Shown here in pieces: positions 14,905 to 23,479 of a stretch of 64,000 nucleotides of DNA (its first letter is position 1; every line of letters starts with the position of its first letter). Position numbers and translations under genes: made by a program. The stretch spans positions 1,550,001 through 1,614,000 of the forward strand of contig OZ245724.1 in the NCBI GenBank assembly GCA_965227035.1, read 5' to 3'. This DNA is from CBDDFQ01 sp965227035. Its GTDB lineage: Bacteria; Pseudomonadota; Gammaproteobacteria; Burkholderiales; Burkholderiaceae_C. Below the pieces are notes generated by a model. The model ran no database searches and was not told where the DNA came from. It saw nothing but the letters and a program-made list of their open reading frames with translations.

Positions 14905-16713
14905 CTACCCGGTTCGACTGCTACCCGCAGCACGCTCGCGCGCAGCGCCGTCCAGGGTAGACAAACTATGAGCCGTGTTGATCAAGGCCAGATGGGAAAA
15001 CGCTTGCGGAAAATTGCCCAACTGTCGCCCTGCAACGGGGTCGTATTCTTCTGCAAGAAGGCCGACGTCGTTCCGGTATGACAGCAACCTCTCGAACATG
15101 ACTCGCGCGTCGTCTATCCGGTTCTGCAGGATGTAGTTGTCTACCAGCCAGAAGCTGCAGGCGAGGAAGGCGCCCTCGCCCGGCGGCAATCCGTCGTTGC
15201 TCTCTCCGGTGTCGTATCGAAGTACCAAGCCGTCACGCAGCAGCTTGGTCTCTATCGCGGCAAGCGTTCCCACGACTCGCGGATCGTCCGGCGGAAGAAA
15301 ACCCACTAGCGGAATCAGCAGAAGGCTTGCGTCAAGCTCCTTGGCGCCAAAAGACTGCACGAAAGAGTTTTGATGTTCGTCGAAGCCATGCGTACAGACC
15401 TGCGCGTGGATCTCGTCGCGAATCGCACACCAGCGTTCGACGGGTGCCTCTAGCGAGAACTCTTTCGCCGAGCGCACCGCTCGATCGAAGGCCACCCATG
15501 CCATGACTTTCGAATGCGTGAATTGCTTGCGGCCTCCGCGCACTTCCCAAATTCCATCGTCCGGCTGGTTCCAGATTTTTTCGAGATGGGAGACCAGAGC
15601 GCATTCGAGTGCCCATCCTTCCGGATCGCCGTCGAGGCCAGCGCGACGTGCCACGTACAACGTGTCCAGAACTTCGCCATACACGTCGAGCTGAATCTGT
15701 CCTGCGGCGGCATTGCCGATACGCACCGGCGAAGAATTCTCGTAACCCGGAAGCTCGGGCATTTCGAACTCCGAGAGGCGGCGTTCACCAGCAACGCCAT
15801 ACATGATCTGCACTTTGTCCGGGCTGCCTGCAACCGCCCGCAGCAGCCATCCGCGCCATGCCTCGGCCTCTCTTACGAACCCTTCGCCGAGCAACGCGTA
15901 CAGAGTGTAGGTGGCGTCTCGCAGCCAGCAATACCGGTAGTCCCAATTGCGCGAGCCGCCAATCTTTTCCGGCAGCGACGTAGTTCCTGCGGCGACGATT
16001 CCGCCAGTCTGCCAGTGGGTAAGCGCCTTGAGCGTGACCAGCGATCTGCGGACCGCATCTGCATATTCGCCGGTCGATTTAAAGGTGCTTGACCACTTGT
16101 GCCATTGGCTCGCGACTTCCTCAAGGCACTTCAGGGCGTCGAGTCGATCTGCAGTCGGCAGGAAGGACGACCCGTGAGTCATGACGAAGCAAATATCGTC
16201 GCCCTCCTCGACAGTGAACTCGCCGACGGTGTGCATGTCTTCCCCGCGAAGCTCCGCATCCGAAAACAGCGTGAGCCGTTCGGGGCCGGCAGTGAACTGG
16301 ATACTTCCATCGGCCTGCCTGGTGACCCACGGAACGGCGCAGCCATATTCGAACCGAACCACAAGCTCGCATTGCATGGGTACCGACCCTTTCACGCCGC
16401 GCACGATACGAACCAAATCCGAAAAGCCATCGCGCCGCGACATGAAGTCAATCAAGATCACCTCGCCCTGTTCGGTCGAAAAATGCGTTTCGAGGATCAG
16501 GGTGTCGCCTTGATATCGACGCGTGATTTTGGACGGCGTTGCCTTGGGCGAGATCAACCAGCGGCCATGATCGCGATTGCCCAGCAACGAGGCGAAGCAC
16601 GATGGGCTATCGAATCGGGGCATGCCCAGCCAGTCGATCGATCCATTGCGGCCGACGAGCGCCAGGGTCTCGCAGTTGCCAATGACGGCGTAGTCTTCAA
16701 TTCTTTGACTCAT
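14905..16713 (-). CDS. Glycoside hydrolase family 15 protein (glucoamylase/trehalase-like)
   Basis: The 602-residue protein has the two-part GH15 layout: an N-terminal super-beta-sandwich (about 1-230; IEDYAVIGNCETLALVGRNG, DWLGMPRFDSPS) and a C-terminal alpha/alpha barrel. The catalytic acid is the Glu of GIWEVRG and the base lies in LLAEEYDP. SRNWDYRYCWLRDA and GNFPQAFSH are family signatures. It has no signal peptide, so it acts in the cytoplasm on alpha-glucosides such as trehalose or maltodextrin. Bacterial GH15 proteins of this type include trehalases. It follows the VOC gene by 28 bp in the same leftward operon. Confidence 0.92.
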   Translation of the reverse strand: MSQRIEDYAVIGNCETLALVGRNGSIDWLGMPRFDSPSCFASLLGNRDHGRWLISPKATPSKITRRYQGDTLILETHFSTEQGEVILIDFMSRRDGFSDLVRIVRGVKGSVPMQCELVVRFEYGCAVPWVTRQADGSIQFTAGPERLTLFSDAELRGEDMHTVGEFTVEEGDDICFVMTHGSSFLPTADRLDALKCLEEVASQWHKWSSTFKSTGEYADAVRRSLVTLKALTHWQTGGIVAAGTTSLPEKIGGSRNWDYRYCWLRDATYTLYALLGEGFVREAEAWRGWLLRAVAGSPDKVQIMYGVAGERRLSEFEMPELPGYENSSPVRIGNAAAGQIQLDVYGEVLDTLYVARRAGLDGDPEGWALECALVSHLEKIWNQPDDGIWEVRGGRKQFTHSKVMAWVAFDRAVRSAKEFSLEAPVERWCAIRDEIHAQVCTHGFDEHQNSFVQSFGAKELDASLLLIPLVGFLPPDDPRVVGTLAAIETKLLRDGLVLRYDTGESNDGLPPGEGAFLACSFWLVDNYILQNRIDDARVMFERLLSYRNDVGLLAEEYDPVAGRQLGNFPQAFSHLALINTAHSLSTLDGAARERAAGSSRTG

Positions 16714-16741
16714 TCTTGGCTTACCTCGACCTATCCTTGGC

Positions 16742-17551
16742 TCATAAAGTTTGAGTGACCAGCTCTATCGGATAACCATCCGGGTCTTGAAGGCTCATGC
16801 GCTCGCGTCCGTCGATGCGATCGACCAGGAACACCATTCTGTCGGCCCATTCGATCCGGATGTTTGCGCGCTCATGCCATTTGGCAGGTCGCTCGTAGCA
16901 AAGCAGTTCGACATGCGGCGTGTTCCGCGTGGGCATTGACAGACCGACCACATCGACGACCGCCTCATCCACGCCATCGAGCAAACCTTGTTCGACGCCG
17001 CGATTGGTCTGTCGCGAGGTCTGTTTGAGCCCAAGCACCCTCTCGTAGAACGCGATGCTTGCATCGGCGTCGCTTACCACGATGGCCGAGTGATCGATGC
17101 CCAGCGTCAATGCGCTTGCGCTCATTTCTTTCCATCGAAGGTGCGAGTCGTCGTGGCTAGCTCTGGGAAAGGCAATCAACTCGAGGGGGTGACCGTCTGG
17201 ATCCCGAAATTTGAATGCCTCCACACCGCCAGAACTAGGCGGTAGTTGCTGATAACCGTCCCTGGAAATCGGTGAGCAGCCGAACGCTTGAAGTCGCCTG
17301 TATGCGGCATCCATGTCGTCCGTGACGATTGCAATGTGGTGGAACCCGACGCCGGACAGCGTCGGTGCGACCTGCCCCGCAATCAAACGGATCGATTCCA
17401 TTCCAAGCCTGAGCGATGCGCTGCCTGCATCGCGCTTCTTCACTTCGAACCCCAAGGCCTTGCAATAAAACGAGACCGACGCGTCGAGATTCGATACGCA
17501 TCGCTCGAAACCGACGAACTGGAGAGCGCGCGTAGAAATGGTGTGACTCAT
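16742..17551 (-). CDS. VOC-superfamily protein with two glyoxalase/dioxygenase-like domains
   Basis: The 269-residue protein contains two vicinal-oxygen-chelate modules (about 10-125 and 145-265). Each starts with a beta-strand plus SVSFYCKALGFEV or DASIAFYERVLGLK and ends with DPDGHPLELI or DPDGYPIELV. The repeat architecture resembles extradiol dioxygenases and fosfomycin-type proteins, with metal ligands likely from His and Glu at the strand ends (H in GFHHIAI, E in PLELI). The ATG at 17551 is used. The gene follows the lactonase gene by 31 bp, so it is probably part of the same unit. Substrate unknown. Confidence 0.85.
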   Translation of the reverse strand: MSHTISTRALQFVGFERCVSNLDASVSFYCKALGFEVKKRDAGSASLRLGMESIRLIAGQVAPTLSGVGFHHIAIVTDDMDAAYRRLQAFGCSPISRDGYQQLPPSSGGVEAFKFRDPDGHPLELIAFPRASHDDSHLRWKEMSASALTLGIDHSAIVVSDADASIAFYERVLGLKQTSRQTNRGVEQGLLDGVDEAVVDVVGLSMPTRNTPHVELLCYERPAKWHERANIRIEWADRMVFLVDRIDGRERMSLQDPDGYPIELVTQTL

Positions 17552-17582
17552 GCGGTGGTTCTGACCTTGCCTCGACGAAAAA

Positions 17583-18545
17583 TCAAAGCATCGCCGCGCC
17601 ACGACGGTTGACCGTGATGGCGAACACCGAGTCTCCGCAACACAGGAACAAGCGGCTGTTCAGGCGTCCGCCGAAACACAGGTTCGACACGGGGGCCGGT
17701 GTGTAGATCTTGCCCAGCAGCTTGCCGGCGGGGTCGATGCAATTGACTCCGTCCTCTCCGCCTGTCCACAAATTGCCTTCCGAATCGCACTTCATGCCGT
17801 CCGCGTAGCCCGGTGATACCTTGTAGAAAATCTCGCCGCCCGACAAGGTATGCGAACTGCGATTGACCTTGAACGAGCGAATATGACGAAGAGGTTCGGC
17901 GGCAAACTGATCGCCGCTTTCCGAGATGTAGAGAGTCGACTCGTCGGGTGAAAAACAAAGGCCGTTGGGGCCCTGAAAGTCTTTCGCGACCGGACGAAGT
18001 TGGCCTTCCCCAGCACTGCCTGGCGTAAAAACAAAAACCGCAGCGGGCAATTCCGAGGTCTGCTTCATGCCCTCGTAGTCGCTCTCAATTCCGTACGTCG
18101 GATCGGTGAACCAGATGCTGTCGTCGCTCATCACGACGATGTCGTTCGGCGAGTTGAGTCGCTTGAGGACACCGTCATCACTGAACGTATCGACCAAGGT
18201 TTTCACATCGCCGTTCAGGGAGGTTCTGAAAATACATCGATGCAGATGCGAGCAGGTCAGAAGGCGGCCTTGCCTGTCGCGTGTTTGCCCATTCGGAAAC
18301 CCGGCAGGCGATCTGAAAGTCGATACCTCGCCCGACTCGGTAATTCGGAGGATGCGGTCATTCGGAATATCGCTAACCAGCAGCACAGCTTGATCCGCGA
18401 TCCACACCGGGCCTTCAGCCCAGCGCAGTCCGGTTGCGAGACGCTCCAACGCTGCGTTACCCAAAACAATGCTTCGGAAGCGTTCGTCGATGACTTCGTG
18501 ACGAGGAACTGTGTCGATGTTGGTGCTGGGCATCATCAAGCTCAT
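17583..18545 (-). CDS. SMP-30/gluconolactonase/LRE-family lactonase
   Basis: The 320-residue beta-propeller protein hydrolyses sugar lactones such as gluconolactone. Divalent metal ligands are visible as the Glu of WAEGPVW, the Asn of LNSPNDIVV and the Asp of YADGMKCDSEG. It starts at ATG 18545, overlapping the stop of the cupin gene by four bases. No signal peptide is present, so it is cytoplasmic. In this operon (SDR, GMC oxidoreductase, DoxX, cupin, lactonase) it would open the lactone produced by the oxidoreductases, giving the free aldonic acid. Confidence 0.9.
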   Translation of the reverse strand: MSLMMPSTNIDTVPRHEVIDERFRSIVLGNAALERLATGLRWAEGPVWIADQAVLLVSDIPNDRILRITESGEVSTFRSPAGFPNGQTRDRQGRLLTCSHLHRCIFRTSLNGDVKTLVDTFSDDGVLKRLNSPNDIVVMSDDSIWFTDPTYGIESDYEGMKQTSELPAAVFVFTPGSAGEGQLRPVAKDFQGPNGLCFSPDESTLYISESGDQFAAEPLRHIRSFKVNRSSHTLSGGEIFYKVSPGYADGMKCDSEGNLWTGGEDGVNCIDPAGKLLGKIYTPAPVSNLCFGGRLNSRLFLCCGDSVFAITVNRRGAAML

Positions 18546-19003
18546 TCGAATCGGCACGCCTTGGCGAGCGGCGCTACGTGCATCTGCACGATCATCAAAT
18601 GCGCTGGCTCCTCGCCCACCGTTCCAGAGCGATGGCCGGTGCGACCACCTGCCTGTGTCACGCAGTTCTGATCGCCACCGAAAGATACTTCGCCCGGTCC
18701 CATCTCGACACGCTGCCCGTCCATCGACTCGACCCACCACTTTCCCGATAGCGGAACGATCCATTGCGGTGCCGGGTTCTCGTGCCAGTCGCCGACCCAG
18801 CCGACCGGCTGAACCGAGAAGATAACGGTTGCTTCGCCACGTTCGAGCGCGTCGTTCCATTGCGGTGCAGCGCCACCCATGCTCTTTTGTTCGAACTTGG
18901 TGAGCCTGCATTTGGCCTGGCGACTGACGCCGTCCGCGTCGGTGTACAGATTCCAGTATTCGGTAAACGGGGTCGAAGACTGTTCTGTTTTTTTGTCGCT
19001 CAT
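18542..19003 (-). CDS. Small cupin-domain protein
   Basis: The 153-residue protein folds as a single cupin: the first motif is around GDWHENPAPQWIVPLSGKWWVE and the second around GEEPAHLMIVQMHV, joined by a GPGEVSFGGD turn. Histidines H94-like and H141-like could bind one metal ion. Both ends overlap neighbours by 4 bases (DoxX upstream, lactonase downstream), so it is an integral part of the operon. It could be a sugar isomerase or dioxygenase, or a metal-dependent accessory factor. No specific function can be assigned from sequence. Confidence 0.78.
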   Translation of the reverse strand: MSDKKTEQSSTPFTEYWNLYTDADGVSRQAKCRLTKFEQKSMGGAAPQWNDALERGEATVIFSVQPVGWVGDWHENPAPQWIVPLSGKWWVESMDGQRVEMGPGEVSFGGDQNCVTQAGGRTGHRSGTVGEEPAHLMIVQMHVAPLAKACRFE

Positions 19004-19428
19004 CGCGCCACTCCTGTGAATCCCGAAATCGCCACCAACAACAGTCCGCCGCACAGCCCGAGGTTTTTGGTGAAGTCCCAAAAATGATTTCTTGCGATGC
19101 TCTCGCCCTTCGCCCAGAAATCGCCTTGAGTCCAGAACGGGTGATAGAGCACCGCCGTTGCTACGCAGAACCCCATCAGCAGCAGTGCAGCGAAACGCGG
19201 ATACCAACCGCCCACGATGCAGATCGGCGCGGCGATCTCGACGACGATTGCAAGAATCAACAGCACCGGACCGCCCGGCAGGAACGACGAGTTGGCCTGC
19301 TTCAAGGCATCGTCCCAATGGATCATTTTGTCGATGGCGCTGAAGGGGAACATCAGCACCAGCAGAACCCTCGCGATCAGATCGATCGTGGGCGCGTGCT
19401 GCATGGCACTGGTCGCGATGTCATGCAC
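19000..19428 (-). CDS. DoxX-family inner-membrane protein
   Basis: The 142-residue protein has four predicted transmembrane segments (about 14-32, 52-75, 80-100 and 118-137) and the DoxX signature RVLLVLMFPFSAIDKM at the N-terminus. DoxX proteins are membrane subunits of quinone-linked oxidoreductases such as thiosulphate:quinone oxidoreductase, though many are of unknown function. The start overlaps the GMC stop by 8 bases. A natural inference is that it anchors the soluble GMC oxidoreductase or passes its electrons to quinone. Confidence 0.88.
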   Translation of the reverse strand: MHDIATSAMQHAPTIDLIARVLLVLMFPFSAIDKMIHWDDALKQANSSFLPGGPVLLILAIVVEIAAPICIVGGWYPRFAALLLMGFCVATAVLYHPFWTQGDFWAKGESIARNHFWDFTKNLGLCGGLLLVAISGFTGVAR

Positions 19429-20995
19429 CTAGCCGCTCCTTGAGGTGATCGGCCACGCGCAGTGCGTTGGCGATGATGGTCAGGGTCGGATTGACCGCGC
19501 CTATCGATACGAAAAAGCTCGCATCGACGACGTAGAGGTTGTCTACTTCATGCGCCTTGCAGTTGAGGTCGAGGACCGAGGTGGCCGGATCGAGGCCGAA
19601 CCTTGCCGTACCTGCCTGATGTGCTGTGCCACTGATGGGAATGTCCTTGCCCAGATACAGGCTGCGATCCATAAAATGCGCGTGCGTGCCGCAGTCCTCG
19701 AGCATTTTCTTGAACTTGTCGCGAAGGCGATGGTGCGCCTCCATGTTGTTCTCTTTCACCTCCAGAACCACCCTGCCTTCGTCGTCGAGTCGAATCCGGT
19801 TCTCGGCACGCGGCAGATCTTCACTCGACAGCCAGAAATCGATGGCATGCCGCGCCATCATTTCGAACGGCATGTCGGGTAGCCATTCGAGCCACGACGG
19901 CAAAGCCTCCGCGCGAATCTGGTCCGGGTGCGATTTCGCGGTCATCTGGATCAGGCCCAGCGGGTAGTCGAAATCGTCTGCACCGAAGTAGAAATCGCTC
20001 ACCGCCAATGTCTTTTGAAACACGGTGTCGTTGACCTCACGCGATAGCGCCATGAGCACCGACTGGTTGTGTCGCATGTAATTTCGGCCGACTTGATCCG
20101 ATCCATTTGCCAGTCCGTTCGGATGATCCGGCGATGCCGAGCGAAGCAGCAACAGCGCCGAGCTGAGCGCACCGCATGCGACCACCACGATGTCCGCCGA
20201 ATAACGCTCGTCAACGCCGTTCCGCTTCACGCAGACGGCGGAGACTCGCTTGCCGCCGGAATCGGTCTCGAGCTTCGTGACCGTCGCATGGGTTAGCAGT
20301 GTCACGTTCGAGTGGTCTCGCAGCATCGGGTCGATGCAGATGACCTGCGCATCCGCTTTCGCGTCGAGCGCACACGGAAAACCGTCGAAGGCATCGCACT
20401 TGATGCACTTGCTTGTGCGTGTTGGCTTGCCATCTTCTTCGTCAAGCAAAATTCCCAGCGGCAAATGAAAGGGCTTGAGGCCGAGCTTGCGAAGGTCGGC
20501 GTCGAGCTTCTGGATTCGAGGCTCATGAGTGACAGCGGCATACGGAAAGCCCGAGCTGCGATCTGCCTCCGTCGGGTCTTCGCCAGCTTGACCATGCACA
20601 TGAAACAAGGCTTCTGCCTCTGCGTAGTACGGCTCGAATGTGTCGTACTTCAAGGGCCATGCCGGCGACACGCCATCCAGATGCTGAATCTCTTCAAAGT
20701 CGCGTTCACGCAATCGAAGAAGCGCCGCACCGTACACTTTCGAATTTCCGCCTACGTAGTAATGCAGACCTGGGTGGAACTTGCTGCCATCGCTGCCACG
20801 CCAGGTTTCCGTTGCCTGATAGCGCGCTTTCACGAATACCTCTTCGGAACTCCAGTTCGCAGTTTCGCGCGGCAAATAACCACCGCGTTCGATGACCAGT
20901 ATTCTCTTGCCGGTCGGCGCGAGTCGATGCGCAAGCGTCGCGCCGCCCGGGCCGCTACCGACCACGATCAGGTCGTAGTGCTCTGGTGAATTCAT
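19421..20995 (-). CDS. GMC-family FAD-dependent oxidoreductase
   Basis: The 524-residue flavoprotein has an N-terminal FAD-binding GSGPGGATLAHRL, an FAD-loop region (YVGGNSKVYGAALLRLRE), a Cys-rich segment (SKCIKCDAFDGFPC) and the C-terminal GMC signature (GTAHQAGTARFG; VVDASFFVSIGAVNPTLTI). The active-site His and Asn are in the latter. GMC enzymes oxidise sugars, alcohols or choline, and this one resembles bacterial glucose/gluconate-type dehydrogenases. It has no Tat signal, unlike the periplasmic gluconate dehydrogenases, so it works in the cytoplasm. DoxX follows directly and may supply the membrane link. Confidence 0.93.
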   Translation of the reverse strand: MNSPEHYDLIVVGSGPGGATLAHRLAPTGKRILVIERGGYLPRETANWSSEEVFVKARYQATETWRGSDGSKFHPGLHYYVGGNSKVYGAALLRLRERDFEEIQHLDGVSPAWPLKYDTFEPYYAEAEALFHVHGQAGEDPTEADRSSGFPYAAVTHEPRIQKLDADLRKLGLKPFHLPLGILLDEEDGKPTRTSKCIKCDAFDGFPCALDAKADAQVICIDPMLRDHSNVTLLTHATVTKLETDSGGKRVSAVCVKRNGVDERYSADIVVVACGALSSALLLLRSASPDHPNGLANGSDQVGRNYMRHNQSVLMALSREVNDTVFQKTLAVSDFYFGADDFDYPLGLIQMTAKSHPDQIRAEALPSWLEWLPDMPFEMMARHAIDFWLSSEDLPRAENRIRLDDEGRVVLEVKENNMEAHHRLRDKFKKMLEDCGTHAHFMDRSLYLGKDIPISGTAHQAGTARFGLDPATSVLDLNCKAHEVDNLYVVDASFFVSIGAVNPTLTIIANALRVADHLKERLGA

Positions 20996-20999
20996 CGAT

Positions 21000-21869
21000 T
21001 CAACCCTTGTCCTGAAATCCCGGGTACAGCGTCATGCCGCCATCGACGAACATCGTCGTGCCGGTCATGTAGTCGGATGCGTCCGATGCGAGCCATGCGG
21101 CAGCATTGCCGATATCCGATGGCTCACCGATGCGGTTGTATGGAACCAGCGTCATGAGCTGCGAATAGGCCTCGGGAGTGCTCCAGGCGGCAGTGTTGAT
21201 AGGAGTGCGTATCGCGCCTGGGGCGATGCTGTTCACCCGAATCCCCACCGATGCGAGTTCCTGCGCGATGGTCTGCATGAACATCATCACGCCGCCTTTC
21301 GATGCCGCGTAGTTAGCGTGGCCGGCCCACGGTATTTGCTGATGCACCGAGCTCATGCAGATGATTTTGCCAAGCGCCCTGGAGATCTCCGGTTGCCGAC
21401 CTCGTCGCTGAAACTCGCGAGAGGCTGCGCGTGCACAAAGAAATTGTCCGGTCAGATTCACCCCGATCACCTGGTTCCATTGCGCGAGCGTCATGTCGTT
21501 GAACGCCGAATCGCGTTGCAGGCCGGCGTTGCAAACCACGATATGCAGCGTTCCAAATTCGCTCACAGCTTTGGCGAACATGGCCTCGACATCTTCTTCC
21601 TTGCTCACGTCGGCGTGTAATGCAATAGAACGCCTACCCATCGCTTTGATTTCTTCGACCACCTTGTTGGCCGAAGTTTCGTCCGAGGAGTAGTTCACGA
21701 CCACGTCGGCTCCTTGTCTTGCAAGTTCGAGAGCGACGGCGAGTCCGATGCCGGAACTCGATCCGGTGACCAACGCGGGTTGACCCAAAAGTGAAAGCGC
21801 AGCAGGAGGACGAGGAGAAGCGGAAGCAGAAGCAGAAGCAGATGCAGAAGCGCTGAAAGATTCGTTCAT
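21000..21869 (-). CDS. SDR-family oxidoreductase with Ser-Ala-rich N-terminal extension
   Basis: The 289-residue classical SDR has the cofactor motif GSSSGIG, NAG, catalytic Ser (CMSSVH) and YAASK, and a C-terminal VDGGMTLYPGFQ resembling glucose 1-dehydrogenases. It should oxidise a sugar with NAD(P), feeding the lactonase. An unusual N-terminal extension of about 28 residues is made of alternating Ser and Ala, encoded by six tandem 6-bp units. The true start could lie downstream of this repeat (no other ATG precedes the Rossmann fold), but ATG 21869 is the only good choice. The gene heads the leftward operon, divergent from GH39. Confidence 0.92.
   Translation of the reverse strand: MNESFSASASASASASASPRPPAALSLLGQPALVTGSSSGIGLAVALELARQGADVVVNYSSDETSANKVVEEIKAMGRRSIALHADVSKEEDVEAMFAKAVSEFGTLHIVVCNAGLQRDSAFNDMTLAQWNQVIGVNLTGQFLCARAASREFQRRGRQPEISRALGKIICMSSVHQQIPWAGHANYAASKGGVMMFMQTIAQELASVGIRVNSIAPGAIRTPINTAAWSTPEAYSQLMTLVPYNRIGEPSDIGNAAAWLASDASDYMTGTTMFVDGGMTLYPGFQDKG
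21817..21852. repeat. Hexanucleotide tandem repeat coding Ser-Ala
   Basis: Six head-to-tail copies of GAAGCA-like units (GAAGCG, three GAAGCA, GATGCA, GAAGCG on the plus strand) lie inside the N-terminal coding part of the SDR gene. Because the unit is 6 bp, slippage would change the protein by two residues per copy without shifting frame. Such repeats can vary in number between isolates. Confidence 0.7.
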
Positions 21870-22009
21870 TGAAAGCCTTTTGGAATTTGTATCAAGCGCG
21901 CTTTTAAAGAGTTCATTGCCTCGGCGAGCGGGTAGTCTTTGCACATCAGGAACTTGTCTGGCGAATCCCCGTCGGACAGGCACTGAACAGAAGAAGTGGC
22001 GGACGGATC

Positions 22010-23479
22010 GTGAACGAAGCAATCGTATTTACCGGGGACATGAAGGCAACGCCGGTGCCGCTCAATCACGCGTGGCAATGGTGTGTCGGCAGCGATCACG
22101 CACCGACCGCGCTTCGCGCCGACTGGCAGGCGCAGCTCACGCGAGCAAAGAAAGATCTGGGTTTTCGTTTCGTACGATTTCATGGAATTCTCGACGACGA
22201 CATGGGCACCCTGATCTGCCAGGACGACAAGCCTCTGTACTCGTTTTTCAATACCGACCGCATATTCGATTTCCTGTTATCGATCGACATGAAGCCCGTC
22301 GTGGAGCTGTCGTTCATGCCGCGAACCTTGTCCTCGGGAAACGACATCGTGTTTCACTATCAGGGCAACGTCACGCCACCGAAAGATTACGGCCAATGGC
22401 ATGAACTGGTCTGTAGGCTAATGGCGCATTGGGTTGACCGTTACGGCATCGAGGAAGTTTCGAAGTGGCCCATCGAGTGCTGGAACGAGCCGAATCTGAA
22501 AGCGTTTTGGAAGGCCGACCAAGCCGAATACTTCAAGCTGTACAAGACCACGGTAGATGCGGTGAAGTCAGTGGACAAGCGACTGCAAGTGGGAGGGCCG
22601 GCAACTGCAGGCAACGAATGGATTGCCGACTTCATGTCGTTTTGCAAGACCACCCACACTGCGGCCGATTTTGTGAGTACGCATTACTACCCCACCGATC
22701 CGTTCGGAGCCATCGACACAGACACCATCACGCAGCTCGAACATTCTCCGAAAGACGTGATGCGAACCCGCGCGCTGGAAGCTCGTGCCGACGCCGGCAA
22801 ACTGCCGCTTTACTACACCGAATGGAGCATCAGCTCGAACCCACGCGACCCGTTCCACGACAGTTCGTTCGCAGCAGCGCTGGCAGTTCGAATCGCGATG
22901 AGCGTCGACGAAGTGGTCGACGGCTACAGCTACTGGACCTTCACCGATATTTTCGAAGAGAACTACTTTCCCAGCGTGCCGTTTCACGGCGGCTTCGGAA
23001 TGATGAATCTCTATGGCATACCCAAGCCGATCTATAGAGCCTTCGAGATGATTCGAAAGCTGGGCAACGAACGAATCGATTTGCATGGCGGCACCGACAA
23101 CGTCATAGGCTGGATCGGACGCGATTCGAAAGACAGCCAGCGTTCGGCTCATGTGGTGTTGATCAACCAGGCCATGCCGAGACATGCAGTTCAGGACGAA
23201 GCGGTGGTACTCCGATTGAATGCGCCCGAAGGCATGCAGGCGCGCATGGTGTCTTTGAGCCGCGTGGACGACCAACACGCCAACCCTGAGAAAGCCTGGC
23301 GGGATATCGGAGCACCCGAGTACCTCAAGCCCGATCAGGTGAATGCGCTGATCGAGGAATCCATGCCGCAGGCCGAATCGGTAGCGCACCACATGATCGG
23401 CGATGTGCTGGAGATTCGCCTCACGCTGTTGCCGCAGTCGGTCAACTGCGTTCGCATCGAATGGGCTGTGCGAGCGTGA
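22010..23479 (+). CDS. Glycoside hydrolase family 39 protein
   Basis: The 489-residue protein has a TIM-barrel of clan GH-A with the GH39 signature: acid/base Glu160 in ECWNEPN and nucleophile Glu271 in YYTEWS, spaced 111 residues apart as in family beta-xylosidases. RFHGILDDD and SYWTFTDIFEE are other family landmarks. GTG 22010 is used. ATG 22040 (MKATPV) is an alternative start, and both lack a strong ribosome site. There is no signal peptide, so the substrate must be imported. GH39 hydrolyses beta-xylosides, iduronides or related beta-linked sugars. The next gene overlaps its end, implying a joint hydrolytic step. Confidence 0.88.
   Translation: MNEAIVFTGDMKATPVPLNHAWQWCVGSDHAPTALRADWQAQLTRAKKDLGFRFVRFHGILDDDMGTLICQDDKPLYSFFNTDRIFDFLLSIDMKPVVELSFMPRTLSSGNDIVFHYQGNVTPPKDYGQWHELVCRLMAHWVDRYGIEEVSKWPIECWNEPNLKAFWKADQAEYFKLYKTTVDAVKSVDKRLQVGGPATAGNEWIADFMSFCKTTHTAADFVSTHYYPTDPFGAIDTDTITQLEHSPKDVMRTRALEARADAGKLPLYYTEWSISSNPRDPFHDSSFAAALAVRIAMSVDEVVDGYSYWTFTDIFEENYFPSVPFHGGFGMMNLYGIPKPIYRAFEMIRKLGNERIDLHGGTDNVIGWIGRDSKDSQRSAHVVLINQAMPRHAVQDEAVVLRLNAPEGMQARMVSLSRVDDQHANPEKAWRDIGAPEYLKPDQVNALIEESMPQAESVAHHMIGDVLEIRLTLLPQSVNCVRIEWAVRA

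Noticed and set aside
21866..21946. 26-codon frame overlapping the SDR start by four bases (ATGA)
   Set aside because: No ribosome-binding site or homology; probably a chance overlap, although a leader peptide cannot be ruled out.
22010..22040. Whether GH39 begins at GTG 22010 or ATG 22040
   Set aside because: Neither has a convincing Shine-Dalgarno sequence, so no separate claim is made. The longer form is listed.
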